Shown: positions 63,274 to 64,000 of the stretch, piece after piece
Layout: each line of letters opens with the position of its first letter
Position numbering within the stretch: position 1 is the stretch's first letter
Assembly: GCF_000455825.1 (NCBI RefSeq)
Contig: NZ_ATAO01000206.1
Span: 434,001-498,000, forward strand
Length of the DNA: 64,000 bases
From: Microbacterium maritypicum MF109
GTDB lineage: Bacteria > Actinomycetota > Actinomycetes > Actinomycetales > Microbacteriaceae
Direction: 5' to 3'
The notes under the pieces: model-generated
What the model was told of the DNA's origin: nothing
Seen by the model: only the letters and a program-made list of their open reading frames with translations
The model's database searches: none
Program-made: the position numbers and the translations under genes

Positions 63274-64000
63274 GCATGGTCACGGGTTCACAGGTCGAGC
63301 ACGTCGATCTCGACGACGACGATGACGACGACCGTCCGTGGTATCGGAGTCCGAGCGTCCTGATCCCCATTGGGTCCGGTGTCGCCGTCGCTGCCGGTTT
63401 GGTGTGCGAGTGGTCCGGCGCGGAGTTGGCGGGGCTGGTGCTGTTCTGGATCGGCTTGCTGTTGGGCGCATCGACCTTTGCGCCGGGTGCGCTGCGCAAG
63501 CTGTTCACGAAGGGCAAGCTCGGGATCGGGTTGCTGATGACGATCAGCGCTACCGGCGCGGTGATCCTTGGCTACGTCGAGGAAGCTGCTGCCCTGGCGT
63601 TTCTCTACTCGATTGCAGAAGCGTTGGAAGACAAGGCGATGGACCGTGCGCGTGCGGGTTTGCGGGCGCTGTTGAAGCTCGTGCCCGAGACCGCACTCGT
63701 CAAGCGCGGCGACGCCACTGCCGAAGTGGAGGCGAAGGAGTTGCGCGTTGGAGACGTGCTCGTGGTAGGTCCGGGCGAACGGGTAGCTACCGACGGCATT
63801 GTGCGCGCCGGACGGAGCAGTCTGGACACGTCCGCCATCACGGGCGAGTCGATCCCGATCGACGTTGATCCCGGCACCGAAGTCTCGGCAGGGTCGATCA
63901 ACACCTCAGGTGTCCTCGAGATCGAGGCAACCGCCGCCGGCACCGACAACTCTCTCACCACGATCGTTGAGCTGGTCGAGCAGGCGCAGGTTGAGAAGGG
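63270..64000 (+). CDS. Heavy-metal P1B-ATPase (Cd/Pb/Zn type), partial
   Basis: First 243 residues; the gene runs out of the window. A poly-Asp stretch (seven consecutive Asp at about 15-21) precedes the first helices, in place of an HMA domain; then EEAAALAFLYSIAEALEDKA and the actuator LDTSAITGESIP. Coupled to cmtR (ATGA), so it should export Cd(II), Pb(II) or Zn(II). The CPx motif is not yet reached. Confidence 0.9.
   Translation, partial: MSMVTGSQVEHVDLDDDDDDDRPWYRSPSVLIPIGSGVAVAAGLVCEWSGAELAGLVLFWIGLLLGASTFAPGALRKLFTKGKLGIGLLMTISATGAVILGYVEEAAALAFLYSIAEALEDKAMDRARAGLRALLKLVPETALVKRGDATAEVEAKELRVGDVLVVGPGERVATDGIVRAGRSSLDTSAITGESIPIDVDPGTEVSAGSINTSGVLEIEATAAGTDNSLTTIVELVEQAQVEK

Overview
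The window is high-GC, tightly packed DNA whose protein families point to an actinobacterium of the Microbacteriaceae, most likely Microbacterium or a close relative. This is judged from the Suf operon with a Rieske ferredoxin, the tkt-tal-pgi-zwf-opcA-pgl cluster, ATGA and GTGA gene overlaps, leaderless starts and a CmtR-type regulator. No rRNA gene, complete tRNA or CRISPR array is visible.

Positions 1 to about 25450 look like ordinary chromosome. In order they hold: the start of an ECF-type (BioM-like) ABC ATPase divergent from a TetR regulator, with two tandem 13-bp palindromes between them; an MFS exporter and a MalY-like PLP enzyme; the Suf iron-sulfur assembly operon (sufB-sufD-Rieske-sufC-sufT-like); heme A synthesis genes (ctaA, ctaB); a six-gene pentose-phosphate cluster; a DMT-type membrane protein; peptide deformylase; a lipoprotein; and a PucR regulator divergent from an alcohol dehydrogenase and an APC permease.

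At 25455-25493 lies only the 3' part of a tRNA-Asn gene, still followed by its terminator. I read this as the left attachment site of an integrated element that runs to the right, past the window end. The element starts with an uncharacterised module: a coiled-coil protein, a 33-aa membrane peptide, a methyltransferase and a HerA-like ATPase with repeated winged-helix motifs. The peptide and the methyltransferase diverge from a 21-bp inverted repeat whose ends are their own ATG codons.

From 29.7 to 49.8 kb there is an envelope and metal cassette: CopC, CopD/CtaG-like proteins, a CDF metal exporter, DsbA- and TlpA-like thioredoxins, CcdA, ResB and CcsB (cytochrome c maturation), LspA and Lnt plus an lgt remnant (lipoprotein maturation), and two M23 peptidases. 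Four small paralogous membrane proteins ending in Ser-Arg-Thr are spread through the island. Three share one layout: a -10 box, 7 nt, an ATG, and then a conserved 21-bp palindrome centred exactly 62 nt downstream inside the gene. This is the most novel-looking signal in the window.

From 42.3 to 53 kb there is decay: two dead IS481-family copies (one with the catalytic Glu changed, one frameshifted), each in a CTAG hexamer that supplies the transposase stop codon, plus fragments of lgt, a P-type ATPase, an IS3 transposase, a CDF exporter and an MFS pump. From 53 to 58.6 kb there is a copper module (CsoR with its operator, CopZ, CopB, DUF305, sialidase-like lipoprotein). From 58.8 to 62.6 kb there is an arsenic operon on the minus strand (trxB-trxA-acr3-arsR/arsC fusion-arsC, the last frameshifted just after its start). 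The window ends in a cmtR and Cd/Pb/Zn P-type ATPase pair. Together the island combines metal sensing and efflux with redox and lipoprotein maturation outside the membrane.
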